Source: Collybiopsis luxurians FD-317 M1 (taxonomy: Eukaryota; Basidiomycota; Agaricomycetes; Agaricales; Omphalotaceae). Taken from it: DNA of 64,000 nt. Where the stretch lies: positions 149,570-213,569 of the forward strand of contig KN834840.1 of assembly GCA_000827265.1 (NCBI GenBank). The letters run 5' to 3'. Below are positions 11,856-23,194 of this stretch, one piece after another. The notes below the pieces were generated by a model, which made no database searches, had not been told where the DNA came from, and was given only the letters and a program-made list of their open reading frames with translations. Numbering within the stretch: position 1 is the stretch's first letter; each line of letters opens with the position of its first letter. The position numbers were made by a program, and so were the translations under genes.

Positions 11856-12554
11856 ATGACCTCCCAAGATGACTCAGTAAGTTACTCTTGGAGTGACTTG
11901 ATCAAGCAACATTGATAACTCACTTGTACAGATGGCCGTTGACAGTAGCAACGAGCAGTCCCCAAATCGAAATGTAATCATTATTGACAACAGCGGCAGC
12001 TCCTACCCACCCAGCTCCTCTCAGTCAATGAGTACGAACTCAGCTGCAACTGTTCTTGAATTGGAGAACCCTGCCGGTCTCAGCGGAGATGTTCAAGCTG
12101 ATCTCCAACGACATGTTGCAGAGCGTGAAGCACCACCATTTTGGCTTTCCCCTGCTCCTGCTGGCAGGAATATTGAAGTCGCAAATGAACCACATACTCC
12201 AGAAGATCCTCCCATGGATGATGTTATCGTAAGTGTTTATCTACTTCAGATTGACATGCTCCTGGACAATGGCAGTAGACCCTTCATTTTCCTCGAGCAC
12301 TGAACGACGTGCTATACTGAATTGGACTGACCATGGAGGTCATTGGTTTGGGAACTTCATTCAGCGACACATTCTTTCTTCACCGAGGTTGACTTTTGTG
12401 ATGTTGATTACCATTTCCGCAGCCCTCTTAATTTATAGAATTATTCACTTGCCTCAGGAGGTGAAATCACCCTTGTAAGTGACTAATGCTATCTCAAATT
12501 AATTCTGCCCTAAAACTCTTCAACAGCAAGTGGATGCTCCGGCACTTTTTGTAG
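11856..12554 (+). CDS. Small putative single-pass membrane protein
   Basis: A short first exon (11856-11876, MTSQDDS) joins in frame through an intron with GTAAGT donor and TACAG acceptor (11877-11931) to a Ser/Asn-rich exon starting at 11932. A GTAAGT donor lies at 12229. A second coding stretch (about 12270-12474) ends in a hydrophobic segment LTFVMLITISAALLIYRII, a likely membrane helix. The last intron is 12475-12526 (GTAAGT...CAACAG), followed by KWMLRHFL and TAG at 12552. The protein would place a long hydrophilic N-terminus before a C-terminal anchor. The join near 12229-12275 does not keep frame with any acceptor I can see, so there is a frameshift or an unusual splice. No known family was recognised. 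Confidence 0.5.
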
Positions 12555-13443
12555 AGGGGAAGCAGGTTTTGGGACTCTTGGTCTCGCTAATAGTCTTTGC
12601 ATCCATTGTTACAGGCCATTTTCTCTGGATGACATCATAGGTCATTGCTGGCTTGATGTATTTTCAATGAGAGAATTTCAGTTGTCTTGTTCTATTACAA
12701 TTTGATATGATGTACTTGCTTGTCAATCTATCCAAAAATATGTCTTCGATCCAATTCAGGCCCTGAGAAGATCATTTTATTTGAATGAAAATGTTGCTGG
12801 ACGTCTCAAGACTCGCAACGGAGCACAAGCATGACTTTTCTGTGGGCATGTTGCAGTTCTCGGAGTCTTTTTTGCAATCAATATTCTTTTTTCGGGGGGT
12901 GTTTTACATGGTCCATAGAATTACTAGTACACAAATCCAACATCTCATTGGTTCTTTTTGTTTTCCACCGAGCATAATCCCCGTGTATGTTGAACATGAA
13001 TCTTTTCCAGCTCTCTGCCACATGCATCTTTTGACATCAGAAGAACTCATATTTGTTATCTGCAGGATAGAATTTGATCTTCTTTTCCAAACATCTGAAC
13101 TCCAATGGCATAATATGCCAGACGAAGACAATTTTCAACTGAATTTTGGGAAGTTTTGGGAATTCTTTCACCAGGATATCATACATTCATTGTCTCCAGT
13201 GTCTGTAAGCTGCCAATACTCAGACCAGCCTTTATGTGGATCCTGCCCACAACACTTGATCAGTGAGTATATGGGGGACTTATGAGTTGTCTTTCTATCG
13301 TACATTGTAATGATTTTTTAGTCTGTTCATGGTCTCCACTCATTGATTTTGTTACAGAATCAAATACTTTTATAGGTGCGTCCGCGGTATCATACAGGTA
13401 GCAATACAAGGGTAATCAGTACTTGTACATACTAGCATGGAAA
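12555..13443. other. Intergenic or unassigned
   Basis: A plus-strand ORF of 166 codons (12785-13285) is open but has no recognisable domain, odd composition for a fungal protein (rich in Phe, His and Ile) and no supporting splice structure. It may be chance or the remains of an older gene. Confidence 0.3.
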
Positions 13444-13920
13444 TTAGTTGAGAGCATTTTCAATGCTAAGGATGAAGTCATCAGACAATTCAGTACCTGC
13501 TCCATCCAGCGCCCTTTCTTTTTCCTTCTTCAGCTCCACTGCCCACTTGTGATGGTCAAGAGCAGATTTCAGGAACAGGTGAGCTAGCTGCTTCTCAGTT
13601 GCAATCTCCAGATCGACTTTGGCCATCCTCTCTCGTCTCGAAATACTGACTTGTTGGGCAACCATGGGACTAAGGAGGCCGCTTTCACGGTCACCACTGG
13701 CACTGGCTGTACCAAGCAGAGTTTGCTCATACCTCTCTTGCTTCAGGTCTTCGAGCTGTCGTTGGATGCAAATCTGAATTACATAGGGAAAAATATAGGA
13801 AGATGGCCGGCACACAAGGAGCTGGCTGTACTTACTATGGTCATAAGGTAATAAACCAAGATTCCACAAGAAACAGCGATAGCAAGATGCTTTGTGTTAT
13901 CTTTGGACCAGGTTTGAGGA
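13444..13920 (-). CDS. C-terminal exons of a membrane plus coiled-coil protein
   Basis: The last exon (13773-13444) encodes a charged helical region beginning ICIQRQLEDLKQERYEQ, with EKQLAHLFLKSALDHHKWAV further on, and ends in TAA. It joins in phase 0 across a 62-nt intron (13774-13835, GTAAGT donor, ATTCAG acceptor) to an exon containing a hydrophobic helix HLAIAVSCGILVYYLMTI. The upstream limit is unclear: coding-like sequence (ALSRIINNLISALKG) continues toward 14083 in a different frame, which implies another intron or a frameshift. The order, helix-forming region then membrane helix then cytosolic coil, resembles the decayed gene at 17.6-18.5 kb. Function unknown. Confidence 0.5.
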
Positions 13921-14099
13921 AACCCTTTGACTTGTCAGAGACCCCTTTCAGTGCAGAAATGAGGTTGTTGATGATGCGTGACAAAGCGGTAGAAGGAGGG
14001 GAAGATGGAAAGGACTGAGCAGGACAAGTCAATGCCTCCATCATTGGATGCAATTCATATGTGGAAGGAGCTTCGAAACTCACTCATACATCAATCAAA

Positions 14100-14989
14100 G
14101 CATTCATTTCAGATTCAGTCCAGACTTTAACCTGGAATTCAATCCACCAATACTACTCATTGCAAGAAGCACAGTTTAATGACCGATCATTTAGATTCCT
14201 GATATTTTCATCTCAGTAACAGTGTCCAAAAGATTTTTTGGGCCATTCCTGCACCTTTCTTGTCATACTTAAACTCATGTGCGCCAATAGAAGTCTTCCA
14301 TTTGTTCAATCATTGCCATACATGCCAGTTTTGTGAAGCACTCTTTGAGAACATGCGCCAAACCTGTGTTCAAGGTCAGTTGTCTGAACCATGTTAATCT
14401 CCCATTTTTGCACATATCCAATACTTTTTTCTTTGATTTTTTTTGTGCGGACCACATTAAGATGTCAAAGCAAGAAATATGGACACACATCTATTGTTGT
14501 AGGCTTCTATGAAACCTTATTTCCATACTGATTATATCTACATACCAACACTCAATTGAAAAATTCTATCTGATTGATGTCAGTGCTGAATTTACTCACT
14601 GATAGAACAAATTCGAATGGACACATTGTATCCTCATTGAAGTTGCCACTACAACCAATGAATTGACAAGGATCTGCGGACTGTTCCACCAAAAACACAC
14701 TAGAAGAGAGATCGATCTTCTGGCGCACACAAATTTGAATGTGAGAGAGACCAAAATTGATTTAAAAATGCTCGTTCAGTCCAAAGTCAGCTTCTATCAC
14801 TCTTCATGCCTTATACCGGGGTTGTCACTTGACAAATGTTGTCTCGGTTGAGCAGCGATACTTCTTCAGATGCTACAACCCGCTCTAGCAATCGTGGCCA
14901 ATCCTCTGCATTTCTTTGTCTTCCTATCAATCTGCAAGGTTTATTGAAATCAGTGAGATCCCCCACAATAATTCAGGCACAGCATTAAT
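14100..14989. other. No recognisable gene
   Basis: AT-rich DNA with short ORFs only. It ends at the 8-bp GCATTAAT target site (14982-14989) of the hAT-like element. Confidence 0.5.
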
Positions 14990-16977
14990 GGGGTGTTGAC
15001 AAAGTTACTTGGAGAGTTTGAACTCCGCTAACTTGTCCTTACAAAAAGTAACTTTAAGTTACTTAAGTTACTTAAGTTACTTTGTCGCGACAAAGTAACT
15101 TTTTTTCCCACTTTTTTTCCCACACTTGACAGCTAACTTGCCAAGTGTCATTCTCATTAAAACTTGCTTTCAGCCCATTTAACAATTATTGTCACCATAT
15201 AAGGTAGTGCATAGGGATCCCAGCCAAATAGAAGTGTACTAAGTGAGTCCAATGAGATTTGAGTGCATACTACTGATGTAAGTCTCTCCGAGCTCACTGT
15301 TGCTCATATCCGTGTGAACGACAGGTTTTATGATGGAGTCCCAGTAATTGATTGATTGAGACTGAATTGGATTAGAGGTCAAGTACTCGCCGAGTTTAAA
15401 TTTCTCGGGCTGTAAGTTACCAAGCAACATTGTTGATTCTATCAGTGTCAATTGGCAGAGTCGCTGCATTCTTTACCAGGCAGAGTCCCCAAATTGCTAG
15501 GGTAGATGACGGCATTCTGGATACTGACTAAACCCTGCTACCTGCAATCTAAATGGGTTCAGTCACATGTGTTTTTTTGCAAATGGGCCTGTTGTTGTAT
15601 TAGATGATGCAATTTGTATCTTCTTCCAAATGGCCTTTTCTTGCAATGCATCATCATGTGCATTTGATTATTGAATATTGAGCACCAGTGCAGGCAGCGG
15701 AGAGAGGAAATAGCAGGCGGTTGAAGTAGGACAGATCTTCATGACAGGAATGTGTGATTTTTCAAAATATCTAGGAGAGGATCACAGGATAGTCAAGTCT
15801 GTTTGTAAACTGTAACCTGCCCATAAAATAGTATTATGTTAAGGCTATGTTTAATGTACCAATATACATTTGTAGCCCTCAAAGTCCACGCTATCTCATG
15901 TGCTTCTGAGAGTAAGTTGTTACAACTAAATACTTGTCTAGCTATGTACCACATATTATCTAAATCCATATTTACATAGTTTGACAGGTACACTGAGTTG
16001 TTCACACTATCTTGTGTGCTTCTGAGGATTTGTATCTACATATTTTGACACATTATATTGGAATCACAATTGAGTATGCAACAATGAGTAAAATTTTACA
16101 CATCATGGTATTTAGTCTGACCTATGATACATGTTAAGTTAACCTCTTGTAACAATAGTTGACTTTTGACACTTCCAATATTGCTATACCATTGCTGCAC
16201 TCACTATATGTTTGAGTTGCCTTTGTGCACTATTCATACCCTCATTGTAGCTTGCAACTTAAGATCAATAGAAACCATGTTAGAAACATATTCAAGAAGG
16301 AAAGATATGGGGGCATTTCCAATTGTCATGAGCTCAAGGGAACTAATCAAATGCAGCGGAAAAGAGTAAAGGCGAAGAGTGCTGTAAGTAGTTCATGCAG
16401 CAGCAATTTTTGTATCTTTGGTTTCCTTTTTTTCCCTTCCACTCAAGTCTGTAGATACTTGGGTGGAGGCTCACTATCACCTATGGACTCTATAAATTAA
16501 TTATGTAGTTATGGGCAGTTTTAATTACTTATTTTTAATTATTTGAACTTTTCCTTTGCTTTTGACACACTTGTAGGTAAATAGCCTCAAATTAGTGTAC
16601 TCATGTGAAGATAGTGCTTGAATAGACCTCAGAATTTACAGGTTACATTGAGGTTTTATGTCTTAGGTCATGTGCACTCCGGTTAGATGATCAAGCTTAA
16701 GGACATGGATGAATAGCAGTCTCGGCAGCTGTAAGCATCTGACTCACTTAGGACACTTGTATAATGTTATCATTCACCAGTATCCTCAACTAAGAAGCTT
16801 TAATAGTGAGTCAAACACATTTAATGAGTTGGGACAAAGTTTTAATGACAGTTCCATTTTGCCGAGACTCAGCAAGTTAAGCTGTCAAGTGTGGGAAAAA
16901 AAAGTTACTTGGATGTAACTTTCAAGTTACTTGAATAAATTAAAAAAGTTACTTGAAAAGTAACTTTGCACACACTC
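14990..16977. mobile_element. Non-autonomous hAT-like element, 1988 bp
   Basis: Both flanks carry the same 8-bp sequence GCATTAAT (14982-14989 and 16978-16985), the target duplication length typical of hAT elements. The ends are inverted: left GGGTGTTGACAAAGTTACTT, right (reverse complement) GAGTGTGTGCAAAGTTACTT. Further in, both sides have CCCACACTTGACAGCT next to an AAGTAACTTTTTTT block, in opposite orientation, so the inverted region extends about 110-160 bp. Multiple AAGTTACTT motifs cluster at both ends and could be transposase-binding sites. The interior is AT-rich with no transposase ORF. It would need a transposase supplied in trans. Confidence 0.8.
15074..15101. repeat. Perfect 28-bp palindrome in the left end of the hAT-like element
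   Basis: The sequence AAGTTACTTTGTCGC and its exact mirror complement meet at 15087/15088. It keeps two CpGs (TCGCGA) in otherwise CpG-poor DNA. It is embedded in a run of AAGTTACTT motifs. Confidence 0.8.
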
Positions 16978-17099
16978 GCATTAATATGTCTCCAGACATC
17001 TTGCACAATGTTCAGATTATACTTCAGTTTGAGCAGGCTCTACCAGAGACATGATTTTTTCAAAGTAAAACTACCCAAGCCAAATGCTCCTCCAAGATC

Positions 17100-17381
17100 A
17101 TGCATTTTGTGAAGGTTTCTTCTGTATTCTCTAGTCAATTCTGTCACGACACAGTCTATTCTGCCTTAATCATAGTAGATGAGTGCTGTTACATAGTAGC
17201 AGGGTTGTACAATGCATCTCTCCCAGGTAGAAACATGGCAATAGGTGCTGTGGAAGTGATAAAGAATACAAGGGTGACATTGCAATTTTCTTTCTTCCAA
17301 AACACAAGCATGCCTGCTTTCTGCAAGGACTTCCTCATTATCAGCATGTTGGTAAGGAGGACATACTACGCAGAGTCATAG
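17100..17381 (+). pseudogene. Exon remnant related to the exon at 7.2 kb
   Basis: The open frame contains VYSALIIVDECCYIVAGLYN followed by NMAIGA, matching the 7204-7563 minus-strand exon by eye over about 50 residues. It ends at a TAG near 17381. Upstream sequence keeps a coding look in another frame (KLPKPNAPP), so the reading is broken. It sits immediately beyond the hAT-like insertion, which may have separated it from other exons. Family unknown. Confidence 0.4.
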
Positions 17382-17578
17382 CCACGTAAGTGGTCTCTTT
17401 AGTGTGCTATGGCTTGCCTCTAACTAACTGGATTCAGATGCACTTGCAACATGATTAATCATGTCCATAGTGGTGTTCCACTGAAGTGGGTCCTCAGAGG
17501 GTAGCTGGATATTTATGTAGTTCCTTCTACTTGTACACAGTACCCAAGAAAGTCAATACATCTATTGTAACAGTAAAT

Positions 17579-18450
17579 TCAGTATGATAAGCCTAATGTC
17601 CTCAGCTTCAAAACAGCTTTCAAGCTGGCACAGTCAGGAACAAGACTGCAATGGGATCTCCAACAATTGTAATAATACAGCAAAAAATAAAGGTACAGAT
17701 GAACATGCCTAATAAGATTGTTATTTTGACAATGACAGGTGTCAGGCCAAATTTCTGAAAATCTCTCAGCAGCAATCTTTGGCCTAGTAAGAGAGATCTC
17801 ACAGTTCTCTTCCCTGTCCTCTGTTTTGACCTCAGCCTGTGGTACTCCAGCCATGCAAATAGAGCAACACTTGGTGCAAAAAAGCTGATTCAGTTTGTAG
17901 CTGGATTGCTTCCAAATGTGGTCCACAATCTCCACAGCAGTCTAGTGCCTAACCCCATGCAACTCAACATTCCAACATGGAAAGCACCCTTCCATACCCA
18001 CACAGCCTGTTCCTCAGATTTAGTCTCAGATTTAGTATCGAGCCATGGCAGTAAAATGTCTCACAATTAAGTTGCTTTCTTGGTTGACTTCTTCACCAGG
18101 AGTGACTTCGGCTGATTTGATTCAATCCAATCAATGGAGGATGTGCTGTAAAGCAGTATCAACTGATTGCATAACTTGATTTATCTTCACCACAATCCTG
18201 TAAATATGATTGAGATTGGACACTTCCTCATCCTCCAGTGGTCTGGCATTGTGCAAATGTTTCATTAAATTACTGGTTGCTGATTCCACCTGCTCCTCCA
18301 GATCAGTGGAGCCTTCTTGTTCTTCTGGATTGCCTGCAGATCTTCCCCCTTGCTATTTGGAATTGGCAGTGGACTCTTCTTGATCTTCAGGACTGCCAGT
18401 AGATTGTTCTCCCTGACCTTCACCTCACCTTTGGTTTTCAGGATTGATCT
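17579..18450 (-). pseudogene. Decayed coiled-coil and membrane-helix gene
   Basis: Reading the minus strand from about 18450, an acidic stretch with two related units (GSPEDQEEST, GNPEEQEGST) leads into a helical region (DLEEQVESATSNLMKHLHN, then NHIYRIVVKINQVMQSVD). Stops interrupt it near 18130 and 18115 (TGA) and the frame resumes (SAEVTPGEEVNQESNL). A later segment (AEVKTEDREENCEISLT) is followed in another frame by a hydrophobic helix ITILLGMFICTFIFCCIIT near 17690. The layout resembles the gene at 13.4-13.9 kb. Two of the stops fit decayed CGA codons. No known family recognised. Confidence 0.45.
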
Positions 18451-18803
18451 TCCAGTTCTCAGTTAGGAAAATGATAAGTTTAAACTGTAAGCATCTCATA
18501 GTTGGGAATCTGTGATCTGCTTTGCCTTCCAGTCTCTTGGGTCCTGGATTAGGATTTTTCTGTCAAAATATCAGCAATCTGAAAGGGAATATAAAGTAAG
18601 CATACCTCCGCTTCTTCTATCTCTGCCCCAAGTTCTTCATAGAGAGAGCTCAAAGCACTTGACATTCTGCTCAAGCTTTCATGTAAGCTGGTCAAGTTCA
18701 AAAAGGGGATCTAGTCACATGTTGCACTGTTCTTTCTGTGCAACTACACCTCATGGTTTCCATGTGTAGGCAGATTGCCCTTGACCGACCTATACTCTGA
18801 ACC

Positions 18804-20150
18804 ATGACCATGTCATATACATTATTGATGACTATTACCACTGCGACTGATGGCATAAACTCCCTTTCATTCACCTCCGATGGCAGATATCTTGCCAGTG
18901 CTAGCAATGACAAAGTTGTGCGCATTTTTGATCTGGAAAGGAAATTCACCACTGCCTGGGAATTCAAAGGATTGAGTGAATTTACTTCAGTTGCCTGGAT
19001 AGGTTGGGACCTTCTTGCTGGATTCATAGATGGGGATCTCCTTCTCTTCTCCAGCATAGGTGTAAGTGAGCTTAGTGAGACTATTCAGCTGGAGAATTAA
19101 CCTTGGGCTTTAGCATTGGATCTTCAGACCTCAGCAACAAGTATTTCATGAATTTTTCGTGCCAATTGTATTGATACAGATCAGTCAATTGGGTAGTCAA
19201 ATTCTTATCCATTCTGGCAGTGACATTGCGGTCCTAGGGAAAAATGGTAAGTGTAACTTGTGTCTTGCACATTATGAATGGTTGAGGAGTCCTAGATTGT
19301 GGCCAATGCTATCACCGAGATGACCTTCAGTGACCTTTGCTCAGGGAAAATGAAAATTTTGATGAACCCCCTGTGATTGCAACCAGTGTTCATTTCTGTG
19401 ATGTGGAAAAATCTTGTATTGTAGGCTATCTACATCACCATTTTTGGTAAATTGTATGACCTAATACCCTTCACATAACTCAACTGCATTTTAGGAAATT
19501 TGATCTTGACACTGGAGGGAGAATGCAGATCTCAGGCATAGGGAAAAAAATGCAGGACCTACTTTGTACCAGCCTTGCAGAAATTGACACAGATACCAGA
19601 GGGTTTTCTGCAATATCACTGGATCACACAGCTATTGCTGCCACAAACATCCATACTGGGATAGACTGGTTCTGAATTTTGACTGAAAGATTTAAGGAAA
19701 TCAGTACATCGTTTGAGCCACAGCCACAGCAATCCAACATCCCTCTATCTATCCTCTTTATTAGCAAAGGTAAAGCTGTACTCATGGCAACAACAAAGGG
19801 GTACACAGCTATTTTTGACATGAAGGAGGGTTGTCACATTCATACCTTGAAACATGGTGGTGGTGAGTTTTTTCATGCTCATTTTTGCAAAAGCTCAGCC
19901 CTTCTATTGGAATTTAGTCAAGAGTTGGATAACAGCAATGGTCAGTGTACTTTTCTGCATATATAATCTGTTGTGTTGACTTAAATGTAGGCTTACATTC
20001 ATCCTGCTGGAAAACACTACCTTGTTGCAACCGGGATAGGAAATCAAGCTGATTGAACAAAAATCCATCTCTGGGCTCATGCAGGAGAGGAGGGAATGGG
20101 TATTAGCAGTGGGACCTGGGGAACACTATTTGGCCGCTTGGTAAGATTTT
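18804..20150 (+). pseudogene. WD40-repeat protein, decayed
   Basis: Exon 1 (18804-19061) encodes a clear WD40 blade, with SFTSDGRYLASASNDKVVRI then FDLE, and ends at a GTAAGT donor. Later coding pieces follow: SQILIHSGSDIAVLG (19180-19246), PPVIATSVHFCDVEKSCIVG (about 19370-19450), then after an intron GGRMQISGIGKKMQDLL, AIAATNIHTGIDWF and the frame at 19679-19966 (GKAVLMATTKGYTAIFDMKE). The last part keeps HPAGKHYLVATGIGNQAD and WAHAG. In-frame TGAs after IDWF and after NQAD break it; the second fits CGA to TGA. Agaricomycetes carry large families of such beta-propeller genes, thought to act as interaction scaffolds. The loss of frame indicates a pseudogene. Confidence 0.7.
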
Positions 20151-20235
20151 TTTTTTACTTTGATTTTCAGAACATTAAGGCAAAGATATTCAGGCTTGTT
20201 CATCTATCAGCCTGAGCTGAAATGTTCTTGCTGTC

Positions 20236-21109
20236 TTGGGTTTCAGCTATATATGTGTGTCATTTCTCAAGCAGCAACACATGACTGACCTTCCAAGCTG
20301 GTCATTGTTATCATCCTCCCTACCCAAATCTGATGATCCTCAAGTCAAATTGGACTTGCATATGTCCCTTACAACCTCTTCTCTGACATCAGTTAGTTCA
20401 TCTGCAGCCATGCCTGTGGACTCAGGCAACCTGACTGCCTCCTTTTTGTCCAATTCACATCTTTATATTCTGTCCGATTTTACTTTTACATCAGACATTG
20501 AAATAACCAAAGATGATTCTGTGTCCCCTATGAACCCTCTGGCTCCCACTGTTCCTTCCATTACTTCCTTCCCACCCCATTCCAAAGAAACAATTCTCAC
20601 TCCATCTGACTGGCATCATGACCCCATTTTTCTTTCGCTGATTCTTTAGACAATGCATCTCCTATAGTACCTCTGATACCTTCCTCTGAAATCACTTTGC
20701 CCTTTTCATCATCAAATGACAATTCTTACAAACCTCTGTCTTCTTCCTATGAAGTCACTAGTACCTTCCCAACTTCTCTCATTCAAGCCTCTTCCATGCT
20801 GTCCATTGAAATTCTCATGGACAGCTTGCACCCATTTTCACTCCATTGTCACTCCCCTCTTATATATCTTCTGTGGACTTGTTTACTTTGCTTTCATCAT
20901 CCATTGCACCCTCTTCAGCCTCATTGGATTCTCTAACTACTTCTCCTATAGCAGCTTCCTCACTAGACATGGTTCAACCATTTTCAGATGAATTTGTGTC
21001 CACCTCCATATCCTCCCAACCTGCTCCCGAAGAGAAGTACCAAGGATTCCAATCAGCACTGAGGCATCTATTTGAGGTATATGCAATTTTCCTTCTCATA
21101 CTCTACTGA
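20236..21109 (+). pseudogene. Ser/Thr/Pro-rich coding remnant
   Basis: Three successive frames encode a compositionally uniform Ser/Thr/Pro-rich protein: LTTSSLTSVSSSAAMPVDSG (20236-20649), LPFSSSNDNSYKPLSSSYEV (from 20697) and SSIAPSSASLDSLTTSPIAA (from 20846), ending near KYQGFQSALRHLFE. The consistent bias across frames suggests one gene broken by two small indels. It follows the WD40 pseudogene on the same strand and may be its C-terminal part or a separate gene. No domain is recognised. Confidence 0.4.
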
Positions 21110-21844
21110 TCTATTTTCTTCACCAGCTGTAGAGCAACAAGCTATTCTAGATTTTGATGGATTTGTACCTGTACTGGCCTGTCATTACTGTACACAGAAT
21201 TTACATCTCATTCAAGAATGATGAGTAGATAGATTATTAGATTGGTTATATGGAGATATTGTCAGGATCACTCATCCAGAATGTCCTTAGAAAGAATGGT
21301 GAGTTGGGCAAACTATCTGAAAGTGCATTAATAAGAATAATCTTGAAACTTTCCTGTCTGTACTTCTCAATGTCCGAGATGTCACAACATCTCAATGTCT
21401 CGATATCCACAATGTCATGACATCTTGATGTTTCAATGTCATTGATTTATAGCCTCTGTGAAGTCATTCTGAAAAACCTCATGCTTACCTCGCGACAGAC
21501 ATTTTAATTTTCTTCAGGGCCTGCAGACAGAGTCTCTTAAAAAACACCAAACACCTCCAGTTTGTCTCAAGGTGTCTGCTGGGAGGTTTTTCTAAGGAAT
21601 ACAAGAGATCAGTCTAATTTACTTCTGCCAAAACCTGAGAGGATCATCACAAGGTAAAGGTATTTTGCCTCAATGCAGCAATTATATTTTACAACTGGTA
21701 GGCCTTGAAGGCTGATCCCACTGAGTTTTTCAGAAAAATATTAAGAAATACCATAGAATAACTGCACTATTTCAGTTACACTCCCAGTCCAAGACTATAT
21801 AAGTTTATCACCTGGCTGACACAGTGCCAGTTTTGTTCTGAACC
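21110..21844. other. No gene; short repeated ATGTC motifs
   Basis: Around 21370-21445 the words CAATGTC, ATGTC and GACATC recur many times. The rest is featureless AT-rich sequence. Confidence 0.4.
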
Positions 21845-22081
21845 TCAGTATTTACCCACACTTTTTGCCACTCCAAATCCCCGCAGAGCATGCCACTTCT
21901 TGTGTTTGCCCTTACTGTGTCTTATGCTAAATAGGTATTGATATTGGAGTTTGAGCTGATCAATTTCTGTCTGTTTCTGAAAATACTTCTGGTGATCTCT
22001 GTCTTGTTTAGACTTTATGTGCCTATCCTGATCTCCAGGTTGGAGAAATGAGCAATCACATACAGGGCATGAGAATTCCAT
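21845..22081 (-). CDS. Small C2H2-type zinc-finger protein
   Basis: The ATG at 22081 starts a 78-residue frame: MEFSCPVCDC, then a C-x2-C ... H-x7-H pattern (Cys at residues 5 and 8, His at about 21 and 29), then a basic C-terminus (KGKHKKWHALRGFG). The frame is also open upstream of this ATG, but the finger begins right after it. The protein is too small to assign a role; nucleic-acid binding is inferred from the finger and basic tail. It lies in CpG-depleted DNA with decayed neighbours, so it may be a surviving fragment. Confidence 0.45.
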   Translation of the reverse strand: MEFSCPVCDCSFLQPGDQDRHIKSKQDRDHQKYFQKQTEIDQLKLQYQYLFSIRHSKGKHKKWHALRGFGVAKSVGKY

Positions 22082-22544
22082 GGTGGCAAAGGTGATGGCA
22101 GTTGGAGGTTTTGTGAGAAGAAAGGGAGGGGAGGGAAAGAAAGTTGGAATTGCATTCAATATGTCTGGTTTATACCATTGTCATGAGGATTGTCATGAGG
22201 CTTGCCTTTCAGCCCTCTGGCAATGCCTAAGCATCATTTTCACTAAAGTCCGGATTCTTGATTGACATTGTGTCAACTCTTGTTTCAAAATTGGAAGAAC
22301 AGCCATGCCCACTGTGTGTTTGCTCTACATGTGCTGGTCATCTGAGCCCAAACTCTAACAATAAAATCATATCATATTGATGTACATTGTAATCTATGCA
22401 CAGTGGAATGATAAGTTAATAGCAGGGATGAATCAGGGGAGGGAGGCAGCAAGGGAAGGAGGTATAAATGAGGGAGAAGAGAAGATGAGAAAGGGAATTT
22501 CTATATGAGAGTAAAAAACAGTACAAAGGCATATTATAGGTTAG

Positions 22545-23190
<646 letters not shown>

Positions 23191-23194
23191 AGAT

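Noticed and set aside
12785..13285. 166-codon plus-strand ORF as a gene
   Set aside because: No domain, odd composition and no splice context; left as unassigned.
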